Assembly: GCF_009737085.1 (NCBI RefSeq)
Contig: NZ_WOVL01000023.1
Location: forward strand, 23,494 to 87,493
Source of the DNA: Paenibacillus sp. NEAU-GSW1
GTDB taxonomy: Bacteria > Bacillota > Bacilli > Paenibacillales > Paenibacillaceae
Length of the DNA: 64,000 bases
Reading direction: 5' to 3'
Shown: positions 26,877 through 35,454 of the stretch, piece by piece
Layout: the number at the start of each line of letters is the position of its first letter
How positions within the stretch are numbered: position 1 is the stretch's first letter
Position numbers and translations under genes: made by a program
The notes under the pieces: generated by a model
Database searches by the model: none
Told to the model about the DNA's origin: nothing
The model's input: only the letters and a program-made list of their open reading frames with translations

Positions 26877-27068
26877 TTATTCCGATTCCGAAGGCGGCTT
26901 ATTGGCAAGAGGAGACTTTGGCAGCCTTCCGGCTTTTCCAAGCGCTTCCCTTAGAAGAAACTCAATATGGCCGTTGACGCTGCGGAATTCATCATTCGCC
27001 CACTGCTCCAGCGCGCGATGAAGATCGGGATCCAGACGCAGCGCGAAAGCTTTCTTTTCTTTCCCCAT
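26877..27068 (-). CDS. Small ribbon-helix-helix (Arc-type) protein
   Basis: A 63-residue basic protein. KKAFALRLDPDLHRALEQWA and FRSVNGHIEFLLREAL fit an Arc-type ribbon-helix-helix: beta strand FALRL, helix A 14-26, helix B 33-44. Such proteins act as DNA-binding dimers or antitoxins, but no toxin-like neighbour is present. It starts 17 bp after the SPFH gene, and the two are surely co-transcribed. This SPFH/RHH pairing recurs in Bacillales as I recall. Confidence 0.78.
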   Translation of the reverse strand: MGKEKKAFALRLDPDLHRALEQWANDEFRSVNGHIEFLLREALGKAGRLPKSPLANKPPSESE

Positions 27069-27085
27069 AACCGGTTCCTTCTTCC

Positions 27086-27964
27086 TTAGCTATACAGCGA
27101 TCCAGTATTGATAACCGGCGTCGCCGAACGGTCGGAAACGATCGCAACCATTAAGTTGTTAACCATCGCCGCGCGCCGCTCGACATCAAGATCGATCCCG
27201 CTTTCCTCCAATTGCTTCAGCGCAGACTCCACCATGCCTACAGCGCCTTCCACAATTTTTTGCCTAGCCGATACGATCGCAATCGCCTGCTGGCGCTGCA
27301 GCATCGCGCTGGCGATTTCAGGTGCGTAAGCCAGGTGCGTAAGCCTCGTTTCCAGCACTTGAACGCCGGCAACCGACAATCGCTCCTGCAGCTCCTTCAT
27401 CAATTCCTCAGCCACTTCGTCGGCATTTCCCCGGAGCGAGAATGCGCTCGTATTTTCGAATGTATCATAAGCATATTGCGCCGCAATGTGCCTGATTGCC
27501 GTCTCGCTTTGAATTTCTACAAAGCGCTCATAGTTGTCGACGTCGAAGGTCGCTTTAGCCGAATCAGTAACTTTGAAAACGACGACAGCGCCAATCTCAA
27601 TCGGGTTGCCCTCAGCGTCGTTTACTTTCAGCGTCTGGCTGTTAAAGTTGCGCACTTTCAGCGATACGCGAACTTTCTTTGTAAACGGAATGACCATCCA
27701 CATGCCGCTCTTCGCTACCGTTCCAATATAGGTGCCAAAAAACGTAATGATCTTGGACTCGTTCGGCTGAACAATAGTCAGCGACGAGCTCGCAACGATA
27801 CCTAACACCAGAATAACTGCGCCAAGGACGATTTGCGTTGTATTTGCAGCCTCCTCCTCAGGCATCGAGCCCAGAGCGATCAGGGCAGCCCCGCCTATAA
27901 TAGCTGCCAGCACAAAGACAAATGCCAAAAAACCATTCATATACCAAGCTTGTTTTTCTCTCAT
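27086..27964 (-). CDS. SPFH/band-7 domain membrane protein
   Basis: A 292-residue prohibitin/flotillin-like protein. Two N-terminal membrane segments (about 8-30 and 42-60) are followed by a band-7 domain (about 65-260) with KVRNFNSQTLKVNDAEGNPI and LTHLAYAPEIASAMLQRQQA. It probably forms membrane scaffolds or cages; the client is unknown. ATG at 27964 follows AAGGGGTG. The downstream partner is a ribbon-helix-helix protein. Confidence 0.88.
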   Translation of the reverse strand: MREKQAWYMNGFLAFVFVLAAIIGGAALIALGSMPEEEAANTTQIVLGAVILVLGIVASSSLTIVQPNESKIITFFGTYIGTVAKSGMWMVIPFTKKVRVSLKVRNFNSQTLKVNDAEGNPIEIGAVVVFKVTDSAKATFDVDNYERFVEIQSETAIRHIAAQYAYDTFENTSAFSLRGNADEVAEELMKELQERLSVAGVQVLETRLTHLAYAPEIASAMLQRQQAIAIVSARQKIVEGAVGMVESALKQLEESGIDLDVERRAAMVNNLMVAIVSDRSATPVINTGSLYS

Positions 27965-28053
27965 ATTCAGCACCCCTTATATTATTTTGATATTTAAATG
28001 ATATCACTTTTTACAGTATTAGTAAACCACCAAAATTTAAAATGCGCATTTCA

Positions 28054-28091
28054 TAAAAAAATAACCCGCCGCAATTTCGCGACAGGCTGTT
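28054..28091 (-). terminator. Terminator of the SIMPL gene
   Basis: AACAGCCTGTCGC pairs imperfectly with GCGGCGGGTT, followed by eight bases mostly T on the minus strand. It lies 23 bp past the stop. Confidence 0.75.
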
Positions 28092-28114
28092 TTCATTGCT
28101 TCTATGTTCGTGTT

Positions 28115-28804
28115 TTACACGACCGAAAACCACGCTCGAACAGACGAGCGGACCGTCAATTGTCCGGGCTCAATCGGGGTAACCTCGCTCGCTAAAGCAA
28201 CGGCGGCTTTAAAAGGCACAGGCTCCGATGAAGCTTGAAGCTCGCGGACATAAGTAGGAACTGAAGCAATCGCCACGCCTAAAGTCCCTGCAATCGTCGC
28301 CGCTTTCACCTGGGCGTCCTTAACGGCCCGCGATAGCGCCTCGTTCGTTGGCACAGCGCCGCTTTGCAAGCCGAAGCGGATGCTCACAATCGTATTTGCC
28401 CCATGCAATATGGCAGTATCGACAATCGCCCCCGCCTGATCCACTTTATCCGTCGTGATGCGGAGCAGATGAACAACTTTAAATCCGCGAAACACCTGCT
28501 GCCCGTCCGGGTAATCGTACTGCATCTCAATCCGATAATCCGACGTCTGAATTTGATCGCGCGGCACGCCCTCTTCAATTAAAGCGTCAATGATGCTGAC
28601 AATGGCTGCGTCATTTTCCTCCTGCGCTGCGCTCAACTCCTTGCCCTCTGTCTCGACGCCAAGCACGATCACCGCCTGATCGGGCGCAACCGATACGCTC
28701 CCTTCGCCGACTGCTTCAATGACCGCATGCGGGCGCGAATAGTAGGAATGCTGCGCCGCGCTGCTATTTCCGTTGAAATTTCCGCCATAATAACCGTAGT
28801 ACAT
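28115..28804 (-). CDS. SIMPL (DUF541) domain protein
   Basis: A 229-residue protein. The N-terminus is tyrosine/asparagine/glycine-rich (MYYGYYGGNFNGNSSAAQH). The SIMPL domain starts near residue 27 (IEAVGEGSVSVAPDQAVI, the family's GxGxVxxxPD motif) and runs to the end. There is no signal peptide, unlike many periplasmic homologues. Function is unknown; other SIMPL proteins are linked to stress or to IRAK-type signalling in animals. ATG at 28804 follows GGAGAGGGGATC. It is a single-gene unit. Confidence 0.85.
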   Translation of the reverse strand: MYYGYYGGNFNGNSSAAQHSYYSRPHAVIEAVGEGSVSVAPDQAVIVLGVETEGKELSAAQEENDAAIVSIIDALIEEGVPRDQIQTSDYRIEMQYDYPDGQQVFRGFKVVHLLRITTDKVDQAGAIVDTAILHGANTIVSIRFGLQSGAVPTNEALSRAVKDAQVKAATIAGTLGVAIASVPTYVRELQASSEPVPFKAAVALASEVTPIEPGQLTVRSSVRAWFSVV

Positions 28805-28920
28805 CGCCGATCCCCTCTCCATACTTGCATACTATCATTGTATGGGGAGCCACAGTCGGACATTCGCCAACAATTACAGACTTGCATAACCGCCTCTCCC
28901 TCGCCCCTTTCAGCTGAACC

Positions 28921-29130
28921 CCTGTCTTTGCGAAGCTGTTTCGCAATTTAACGAACCAATTTTCGCTGCTGAGCCCCGTCAGCTCCCAGAAACTCGTCAT
29001 AGCGAACAATTTATCGCTAATAGCGAAACAAGGATCTCCAACAGCGAATCCCTCTTCGCTATTCGGTCAAAACAGCCCAGACCCTAATTGACAGCCCAAA
29101 TTTATGAAGAAGCCTTCGCTGTATAGCGAA
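28921..29130. repeat. Cluster of AGCGAA inverted repeats
   Basis: Three inverted repeats of the same hexamer lie within 120 bp: TCGCTA-A-TAGCGA at 29014-29026, AGCGAA-6-TTCGCT at 29043-29060, TTCGCT-4-AGCGAA at 29115-29130. Single copies occur in between. No gene is seen in 28805-29165. Role unknown. Confidence 0.55.
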
Positions 29131-29165
29131 CCAGGTTCATTAACCAGCCTAACCTAGCCGCAAAT

Positions 29166-29212
29166 GAAAAAAAGCTGTCCCCAGACAGCCATACGGCCGC
29201 CGAAAACAGCTT
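29166..29212 (-). terminator. Terminator of the SASP gene
   Basis: AAGCTGTTTTCGGCGG pairs in part with GTCTGGGGACAGCTT, followed by seven T on the minus strand, about 10 bp past the stop. Confidence 0.85.
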
Positions 29213-29220
29213 CCTCACCA

Positions 29221-29496
29221 TTATTGTTTCGTAAGCTTTTCTTGCGCCAGACGGATCATCTCACGTACCATCGAACCGCCGATGCGGCCGCCAATATGAC
29301 CGGCATCCTCCGTTTTCAAATCGCCGTTATCCCCTTGCTTCAGCGTTATGCCGAGCTCTTCTGCGACCTCATACTTCACATCATCCGGACGATTCGGATT
29401 CACATTATATCCTTCCTTGCGCATCACTTCAGTCTTAAATTGCTGCATCGCCTGTCTTGCCTCCGGCACAAGCAGCTTTCGATTTCTTCTCGCCAT
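29221..29496 (-). CDS. Alpha/beta-type small acid-soluble spore protein
   Basis: A 91-residue DNA-coating spore protein. QFKTEVMRKEGY and the C-terminal GGRIGGSMVREMIRLAQEKL match the two conserved blocks of alpha/beta SASPs; VKYEVAEELGI is the usual protease-GPR recognition region. ATG at 29496 follows GGAAGGCGG; the longer frame to 29562 lacks family similarity. It protects DNA from UV and is expected to be SigG-dependent, though I could not identify a clear SigG promoter. Confidence 0.9.
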   Translation of the reverse strand: MARRNRKLLVPEARQAMQQFKTEVMRKEGYNVNPNRPDDVKYEVAEELGITLKQGDNGDLKTEDAGHIGGRIGGSMVREMIRLAQEKLTKQ

Positions 29497-29593
29497 CTTC
29501 GCACCGCCTTCCAAACGCCAAATATACAGCTTCTTATAAAGCATTTCCTCGCAGCTGCACATTTATGAAGATGAAGATGTGAAGAGACTTAAG

Positions 29594-30010
29594 CTATTTC
29601 CCAGCCTCCTGCTGTTTCCAATATTTCTCCTCAAAATATTCCAACAGTCTATTTGGATCTTCGGTTTGCAACACGATGTCTTTGCTTTCGAATACGAATA
29701 TTTGAGGAAAATCTCCCAATTGAAAAATGTCTTTATAATTAAAATCATGGTCATCCCTCACATCTATGAAGGAAACATTCGTTACTATATTTTCCGGCAT
29801 AAAAAGGTTGTTAATCCGATTTATATTCCCGTTCAACAACGTTACGAATGAGTTTTCCAGTGATTTATCTGTAAACACGATGATAGAACCATTATGTTTC
29901 TGGTTTTCTAACAATGTGTCGATCGCCCGCTCCTTCTGATCAGCTTTTGAACAACCTGCCACTACTAATACTGCGGCAAATATAATGGTAATAATTTTAA
30001 TTTTGTGCAA
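29594..30010 (-). CDS. Small lipoprotein of unknown function
   Basis: About 138 residues. The N-terminal hydrophobic stretch IKIITIIFAAVLVVAGC ends in a lipobox (VAGC), so the protein is a lipoprotein. The mature part is charged and lacks cysteines; IIVFTDKSLENSFVTLLNG and FIDVRDDHDFN suggest a mixed alpha/beta domain, perhaps thioredoxin-like, but this is not secure. TTG at 30010 is chosen because AGGAGGTAAAGGG precedes it; an ATG at 30028 has none. The gene is more AT-rich than its neighbours, which hints at acquisition. Confidence 0.72.
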   Translation of the reverse strand: MHKIKIITIIFAAVLVVAGCSKADQKERAIDTLLENQKHNGSIIVFTDKSLENSFVTLLNGNINRINNLFMPENIVTNVSFIDVRDDHDFNYKDIFQLGDFPQIFVFESKDIVLQTEDPNRLLEYFEEKYWKQQEAGK

Positions 30011-30107
30011 CCCTTTACCTCCTGCCATGTCTTACTCATCGGACACCTTTCATTATACTCAATAACGAGGAATATCTAAATAGTTCCAATTCGCCTTCTT
30101 TTTATAA

Positions 30108-30137
30108 CAAAAAAGCCGCCCGCAACATGGGCAGCTC
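30108..30137 (-). terminator. Terminator of the urt operon
   Basis: AGCTGCCCATGTTGCGGGCGGCT forms a short stem followed by six T on the minus strand, 13 bp past the urtE stop. Confidence 0.85.
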
Positions 30138-30149
30138 TCAATTTCCAAC

Positions 30150-30854
30150 TCAAACCGTCAAATACTTCTTAATGACTTCTTCGCCAAGCGCCTCTAAGCC
30201 GCCTTCCCACGCGACAGCTCCTTTATCGAGCACATAGAAGTAATCGCCTACGCTTTTCACAAAATCGAGACTTTGCTCTACCAGCAAAATCGACGTCTTG
30301 CCGTCCGCTTTAATCGACCGGATAACGTCGCGGATATCGTCAACGATCGACGGCTGGATGCCTTCGCACGGCTCATCGAGCAGCAACAGCTCCGGCTTCG
30401 ACGCGAGCGCACGGGCGAACGCCAGCTGCTGCTGCTGCCCGCCGCTCAAATCGCCGCCGCGCCTCGTGTACATCGTCGGCAGCACGGGAAACTTCGCGAT
30501 CGCTTCCTCCGGTATGGATCGTGACCGCACGCCTTTCTCGCGGGAAGCTTCCAGTCCGACCATAATGTTCTCATATACGGTCAGCTGTCCGAAAATCTCG
30601 CGCCCTTGCGGCACATAGCCGATACCGCTCCGCGCGCGGCGGCCCGGCGCCGCCTTCGTGAGCTCCTGCCCGCCATAGAGAACCGTACCTTTGCGCGCCT
30701 TGAGCAAACCCATAATGCTTTTCATCAGCGTCGTCTTTCCGACGCCGTTCCGTCCCATCAGGCAGACAACCTGCCCCGGCTGCACCTTTAACGAAACATC
30801 GCGCAAAATGACGCTTTCTCCATATCCCGCTTCAAGCTGTTGAACGGCTAGCAT
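30150..30854 (-). CDS. urtE: Urea ABC transporter ATP-binding protein UrtE
   Basis: ATPase of about 234 residues of the branched-chain-amino-acid/urea (HAAT) class. Walker A GRNGVGKTT, signature LSGGQQQQLAF, and Walker B LLLLDEPCEG are present. ATG at 30854 has GGCGGGATG just before it and is better than ATG at 30860. It overlaps urtD. EGIQPSIV after Walker B is typical of LivF/UrtE. Together with UrtD it powers the UrtBC permease. Confidence 0.94.
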   Translation of the reverse strand: MLAVQQLEAGYGESVILRDVSLKVQPGQVVCLMGRNGVGKTTLMKSIMGLLKARKGTVLYGGQELTKAAPGRRARSGIGYVPQGREIFGQLTVYENIMVGLEASREKGVRSRSIPEEAIAKFPVLPTMYTRRGGDLSGGQQQQLAFARALASKPELLLLDEPCEGIQPSIVDDIRDVIRSIKADGKTSILLVEQSLDFVKSVGDYFYVLDKGAVAWEGGLEALGEEVIKKYLTV

Positions 30855-31608
30855 CCGCATCCCGCCTTTTCCCCAAGTAAACCTCCGCTACGCGGTCATC
30901 CCGCTGCACCTCTTCCATCGTCCCTTCCTTGAGCAGCTTCCCTTCGTGCATGACGGTAACCTTGCTCGCGAAATTGCGAACAAACTCCATATCATGCTCG
31001 ACCACCACAATTGAGCGGTGACGGGCGATCTCAATGAGCAGCTCGCCCGTTTTGTCCGTCTCTTTATCCGTCATGCCGGCAACCGGCTCATCAAGCAGCA
31101 GCACCTCCGGCTCCTGAAGCAGCATCATGCCGATCTCCAACCACTGCTTCTCGCCGTGCGACAAACCGCCCGCCCGCCAATCGGCTTTATCCTGCAAGCC
31201 GATCATGACGAGCTGCCGCTCAATGCGCTCCCGCTCCTCCGCTTTCATCCTCGCGAACATCACCGTGAACACGCCACGCCGCTGGCGCATCGCGATCTCC
31301 AGGTTCTCGAACACCGTCATCGACGGAAAAATCGACGGCGCTTGGAACTTGCGGCCGATGCCAAGCTCGGCGATCTGATGCTCTTTTTTCTTCGCGATAT
31401 CGATCGATTGCTTGAAGGTAACCGTGCCCGCCGTCGGCTTCACTTTGCCGCATATGACATCCAGCATTGTCGTTTTGCCTGCCCCATTCGGGCCGATCAA
31501 GAAACGAAGCTCCCCTTTCAGCAATTGCAGACTCATGCCCTGGATCGCTTTGAACCCGTCGAATGCGACCGTCACATCGTCACACTGCAGGATACTCGAT
31601 TCTTTCAT
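30832..31608 (-). CDS. urtD: Urea ABC transporter ATP-binding protein UrtD
   Basis: ATPase of 258 residues, LivG-like. Walker A GPNGAGKTT, signature LSHGEKQWLEIG (the H in place of G and the KQW are typical of UrtD), and Walker B LLLDEPVAGM are present. ATG at 31608 follows AGGAGGGCGC. It overlaps urtE by 23 bases. A family-2 hairpin repeat sits immediately before its ribosome site and also supplies the last codons of urtC. Confidence 0.94.
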   Translation of the reverse strand: MKESSILQCDDVTVAFDGFKAIQGMSLQLLKGELRFLIGPNGAGKTTMLDVICGKVKPTAGTVTFKQSIDIAKKKEHQIAELGIGRKFQAPSIFPSMTVFENLEIAMRQRRGVFTVMFARMKAEERERIERQLVMIGLQDKADWRAGGLSHGEKQWLEIGMMLLQEPEVLLLDEPVAGMTDKETDKTGELLIEIARHRSIVVVEHDMEFVRNFASKVTVMHEGKLLKEGTMEEVQRDDRVAEVYLGKRRDADASRSTA

Positions 31609-31624
31609 GGTTAGCGCCCTCCTC

Positions 31625-31659
31625 ACATCAGGATCTTTGAGCGGAGCTCAAAGTCACTC
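31625..31659 (-). repeat. Family-2 hairpin repeat at the urtC/urtD junction
   Basis: A 35-bp element identical over its full length to 48250-48284: ACATCAGGATCTTTGAGC then GGAGCTCAAAGTCACTC. It contains the inverted repeat CTTTGAG/CTCAAAG. On the minus strand it encodes the C-terminal VTLSSAQRS and stop of urtC and ends right before the AGGAGGG of urtD. Confidence 0.85.
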
Positions 31660-32704
31660 GTTTTCCCCTGCTGAACTTGATTTTGCTTGCCAGCCCCGCA
31701 ATACCGTTCGGCAAAAATACAACGACAATGATAAATACTGCGCCAAGGAAATAAGTCCAGCCTTCCGGATACGTCGTGCTGAACTCGCTTTTCGCCCAGT
31801 TCATCAGCACTGCTCCCAATGCAGCGCCAATGAGCGTGCCGCGGCCGCCGATCGCCACCCACAGCACCATCTCGATTGAAGGAACGATCCCCATCATCGA
31901 AGGGGAAATGATGCCGACATGCAGCACAAACAGCATCCCCGCAATTCCCGCCACAGCAGCAGACACCGTGAATACAACCATTTGATACACCGCCGGATTA
32001 TAGCCGATAAAACGAACCCGGTTCTCGCCGTCGCGAATGGCACGAAGCACCTTGCCGAACCGGCTTTTGACGATATAGCGGCATAGAATGAACACAGCGA
32101 TCAGCACAGCTGCCGTCACCCAGTACAGCATTCGTTTCGTGTCGGGCGAAGCGATCGATTCCCCTACTATTTTGCTATACCCCGTCACGCCATTCGTACC
32201 GCCCGTATAAGCCTGCTGGCCGACGAGCAACGTAGTCGTAATAATGACAAGAGCCTGCGTAAGAATGGTGAAGTAAACGCCGCGAATCCGGTTACGGAAC
32301 GTGAAATAACCCAAGAACAGCGCTAAAGCGGCAGGCATGAGCACACCCATCAATACCGCAAAGCCAAAGCTTTCGAACGGCTTCCAAAAAAACGGCAGCT
32401 CGGAAAGTCCGCTCCAGCCCATAAAATCGGGCAGCTTCCCGCCGCTTGCCTCCAGCTTCAAGTACATTGCCATTGCATAAGCGCCAAGGCCGAAGAAGAT
32501 GCCATGCCCTAAGCTAAGAATGCCGGTAAAACCCCATATTAGATCCAAGCCTAGCGCAACAATGGCAAAGGCAAGAAATTTAGCAAGCAGATTCAACCGG
32601 AAATCGCTCAGAAACATCGGGGCCGAGAAAAGCGCAGCCGCCGCTGCAGCATAGCCTGCAAGCAGCCAAATGCGCTGGGGCGTCATTTTTTTAAGCGTCA
32701 GCAT
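31628..32704 (-). CDS. urtC: Urea ABC transporter permease UrtC
   Basis: Permease of 358 residues with about nine or ten membrane segments. [19 protein letters not shown] is the LivM/UrtC signature, and [16 protein letters not shown] is typical near the C-terminus. The last ten residues are provided by an inserted repeat, so the natural C-terminus was probably different. ATG at 32704 lies 17 bp after the urtB stop. It pairs with UrtB to form the membrane channel. Confidence 0.93.
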   Translation of the reverse strand: MLTLKKMTPQRIWLLAGYAAAAAALFSAPMFLSDFRLNLLAKFLAFAIVALGLDLIWGFTGILSLGHGIFFGLGAYAMAMYLKLEASGGKLPDFMGWSGLSELPFFWKPFESFGFAVLMGVLMPAALALFLGYFTFRNRIRGVYFTILTQALVIITTTLLVGQQAYTGGTNGVTGYSKIVGESIASPDTKRMLYWVTAAVLIAVFILCRYIVKSRFGKVLRAIRDGENRVRFIGYNPAVYQMVVFTVSAAVAGIAGMLFVLHVGIISPSMMGIVPSIEMVLWVAIGGRGTLIGAALGAVLMNWAKSEFSTTYPEGWTYFLGAVFIIVVVFLPNGIAGLASKIKFSRGKRVTLSSAQRS

Positions 32705-32721
32705 CAGGTCTTCACCTCTCT

Positions 32722-33627
32722 CTATGAGTCAAGCGAACGCGAGCGCATCGCGACGAATCCCATCGGTCTCCATTGCAGGAAAGCAACGATACAGAGGAAT
32801 ACGAGCACCTTGCCGAGCGAAGCATTCGTCCAATATTCGAACATCGTATTGAATATGCCGATCCCCGCCGCGCCAAGCACGGTGCCAACCAGCTTGCCGA
32901 CGCCGCCGAGCACAACAACCATAAAGGCATCGACAATATAGTACGTGCCAAGAGACGGTCCGATCGGACCAAGCAGCGTTAGCGCGCAACCGGCTATGCC
33001 GGCAATACCTGAGCCTATCGCAAACGTCATCGCATCCACGCGGCGCGTCGATACGCCAAGGCATGCGGCCATGTCGCGATTTTGCATAACCGCTCTCATT
33101 CGGCGCCCCTCTAGGCTGCGATAAATATAGAAATACATCGCGAGCAGCGTAATGAAGACCAGCCCGATAATAAACAAACGCTTGTAAGGAAGAACCGCGC
33201 CAACTATACTCACTCCTCCGTCGAGCCAGCTTGGGCTTGTGACCGCAACGTTCGGAGCGCCGAATATCGATCTGGCGAGCTGCTGCAGCACGAGACCGAC
33301 TCCCCAAGTCGCAAGCAGGCTGTCAAGCGGTCTGCCGTAAAGAAAACGAATCAAGCTCATTTCAAGGAAGAGACCGAAACCGAAAGCAATTAGAAAGCTG
33401 AAAGGTATTGCAAGCACGAAGTACCAATCGAACATCGACTTCGGCAAATAGTCGTTAAATAAATTTTGCGTCAAGTAGGTGGAATACGCGCCGATCATAA
33501 TGAGCTCGCCGTGCGCCATATTGATGACTTTCATCAAGCCGAACGTAATCGCAAGCCCAAGCGCGATCAACAGAAGGATCGAACTAACGCTCAGCCCGTT
33601 GAACAACTGCAGCGTGAACACTTCCAT
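32722..33627 (-). CDS. urtB: Urea ABC transporter permease UrtB
   Basis: Permease of 301 residues, LivH-like with about eight membrane segments. [20 protein letters not shown] near residues 23-42 is the characteristic motif, and [16 protein letters not shown] follows near the C-terminus. A strong hairpin separates it from urtA. It forms the channel with UrtC. Confidence 0.94.
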   Translation of the reverse strand: MEVFTLQLFNGLSVSSILLLIALGLAITFGLMKVINMAHGELIMIGAYSTYLTQNLFNDYLPKSMFDWYFVLAIPFSFLIAFGFGLFLEMSLIRFLYGRPLDSLLATWGVGLVLQQLARSIFGAPNVAVTSPSWLDGGVSIVGAVLPYKRLFIIGLVFITLLAMYFYIYRSLEGRRMRAVMQNRDMAACLGVSTRRVDAMTFAIGSGIAGIAGCALTLLGPIGPSLGTYYIVDAFMVVVLGGVGKLVGTVLGAAGIGIFNTMFEYWTNASLGKVLVFLCIVAFLQWRPMGFVAMRSRSLDS

Positions 33628-33669
33628 ATGCCTTCAACTCCTTCATGATTTGCGCAACGGATAACAAGA

Positions 33670-33708
33670 GAGGGAGTATCCGCAGCCAATTTCTCCGAAT
33701 ACTCCCTC
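33670..33708 (-). terminator. Intercistronic hairpin between urtA and urtB
   Basis: GAGGGAGTATTCGG pairs with CCGGATACTCCCTC-type sequence over about 13 bp with no long T run after it. It probably stabilises urtA mRNA or weakens read-through so that the binding protein outnumbers the permease, as with the nupN/nupO hairpin. Confidence 0.6.
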
Positions 33709-33754
33709 ATCTTTAGCCGCATGACATGTCGCCATTAGCTGCTTTCCGCTTACG

Positions 33755-35008
33755 CTACTCCGTCGGCTTGATGCTCGCCGCCCACTCGTAGCCCTTCAAG
33801 TAAGGGTCCGGCTTCACCGCGCTTCCGGAATTCCACAGCTCTTTAAATTGTCCGTCAGCTTGAACCTCGCCGATCCGAACGGTTTTGTAAATATGCTGCG
33901 TCTCACCGTCGATTTTCACTTTGCCTTCCGGAGCATCCCACTCGAGATCCTTCGCCGCTTCTTTCACTTTCGCTACATCAGTCGAGCCGGCTTTCTCCAC
34001 TGCCGCTTTCCATAAGTACACCGCTGCGTAGCCCGCTTCGATCGGATCGGCCGTAACGCGGTCTTCGCCGTATTTCTTCTTATAGTTTTCAACGAAACTT
34101 TTGTTCGCCGGGGTATCTGTCGTTTGGTAATAGTTCCATGCCGCCAGGTGGCCTTGCAGCACATCGACGCCGATGCCGCGAATTTCTTCTTCGGCTACCG
34201 ATACGGACAACGTCGTAATATCTTCCGCCGAAATGCCCGCGTCTTTCAACTGCTTGAAGAAAGCCACGTTGCTGTCGCCGTTCAATGTGTTGAATACAAC
34301 GTCCGGCTTGGCTTCTTTAATTTTGCTGATAATCGTACTGTAGTCGGTGTGGCCGAGCGGCGTGTATTCTTCTCCGACCATTTCTCCGCCCTTCGCTTTT
34401 AGCTGCTCTTTAATGATGAGGTTAGCCGTGCGCGGGAACACATAGTCAGAGCCAAGCAGGTAGAACTTCTTGCCGCGATTCTCAAGCAGCCAGTCGACAG
34501 CCGGAACGATCTGCTGGTTCGTAGTAGCGCCTGTATAGAAAATGTTAGGGGAAGCTTCAAGACCTTCATATTGAACCGGATACCAGAGCAAGCCGTTCAA
34601 TTCCTCGAAGACCGGCTTCATCGCTTTACGGCTGGAGGAAGTCCATCCGCCGAATACGGTAGCGACTTTATCCTCGGAGATAAGCTTGCGCGCTTTCTCC
34701 GCGAAAGTCGGCCAGTCGGATGCGCCGTCTTCTTCGACCGGAACGATCTTCTTGCCGAGTACGCCGCCGGCCGCATTGATTTCCTCGATCGCCATAATCT
34801 CGGCATCGCGTACAGAAACTTCGCTTATAGCCATCGTTCCGCTTAACGAATGTAGCACGCCGACTTTAATAACGTCTTCTGCTGCCGCCTCCGTACCGCC
34901 CGTTTCTGATGTGGTGGATACCGGTTCCTCATTGTTGCCGCAAGCCGCCAGCAACATGCTAAGCATTACCGTGACCAAGCCCATCTGATAAAACCACTTC
35001 TTTTTCAT
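33755..35008 (-). CDS. urtA: Urea ABC transporter substrate-binding lipoprotein UrtA
   Basis: Lipoprotein of 417 residues. The signal peptide [20 protein letters not shown] ends in lipobox LAAC. The mature part starts [20 protein letters not shown], the urea/short-chain-amide binding signature, with [16 protein letters not shown] and the ligand region [14 protein letters not shown] at 35008 follows GGAGTGGAGAG. It is the first gene of urtABCDE, a high-affinity urea uptake system normally induced by nitrogen limitation. No urease genes are in the window. Confidence 0.96.
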   Translation of the reverse strand: MKKKWFYQMGLVTVMLSMLLAACGNNEEPVSTTSETGGTEAAAEDVIKVGVLHSLSGTMAISEVSVRDAEIMAIEEINAAGGVLGKKIVPVEEDGASDWPTFAEKARKLISEDKVATVFGGWTSSSRKAMKPVFEELNGLLWYPVQYEGLEASPNIFYTGATTNQQIVPAVDWLLENRGKKFYLLGSDYVFPRTANLIIKEQLKAKGGEMVGEEYTPLGHTDYSTIISKIKEAKPDVVFNTLNGDSNVAFFKQLKDAGISAEDITTLSVSVAEEEIRGIGVDVLQGHLAAWNYYQTTDTPANKSFVENYKKKYGEDRVTADPIEAGYAAVYLWKAAVEKAGSTDVAKVKEAAKDLEWDAPEGKVKIDGETQHIYKTVRIGEVQADGQFKELWNSGSAVKPDPYLKGYEWAASIKPTE

Positions 35009-35089
35009 CTCTCCACTCCCCAACGCCTCTATATTTTTGTTTAATTCACGAACATTTACATGGAACTTGTTGGTAATGTTCGTATCATT

Positions 35090-35130
35090 ATTATAGGGGG
35101 ATTGAGTTTTTTGTGTCAATATATGTGACA
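35090..35130 (-). promoter_or_regulatory. urtA promoter overlapped by a TnrA/GlnR box
   Basis: Minus strand TTGACA (35114-35119), 18-bp spacer, TATAAT (35090-35095). TGTCACATATATTGACA at 35114-35130 fits TGTNAN7TNACA exactly and includes the -35 hexamer. GlnR or TnrA binding there would repress; activation is usual when the site lies further upstream. The AT-rich stretch 35131-35340 holds no gene. Confidence 0.75.
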
Positions 35131-35340
35131 TTAAAAATCAAAAATCGGAACAAAAAGGGATGAATCAGCACAATCCCTTCTCTTTTTCGCCAAAATATAT
35201 GAATATACATCACATAATAATGACACAAATCAACTATATATTACATATATATAACATAACTAGTCATAGCAGCCCCTTTCTTAACACCTCAAGCTCTAAG
35301 ATCATCTTCGACCTTACATTCCCTCGAAACAGCCCAAAAT

Positions 35341-35389
35341 AAAAAGCTGCCCTCGACCGGCCATAAGAGCCGGACAAGGACAGCTTTAG
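35341..35389 (-). terminator. Terminator of the PrsA-like gene
   Basis: AAAGCTGTCCTTGTCCGGCT pairs with AGCCGGTCGAGGGCAGCTTT-like sequence and is followed by TTTTATTTT on the minus strand. Confidence 0.85.
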
Positions 35390-35454
35390 TTATTCGTGAA
35401 ACGATTGCTAATGCAGCCAACGGGCAGCCTAGCTCGTTTACGCTCGATTGTTCA

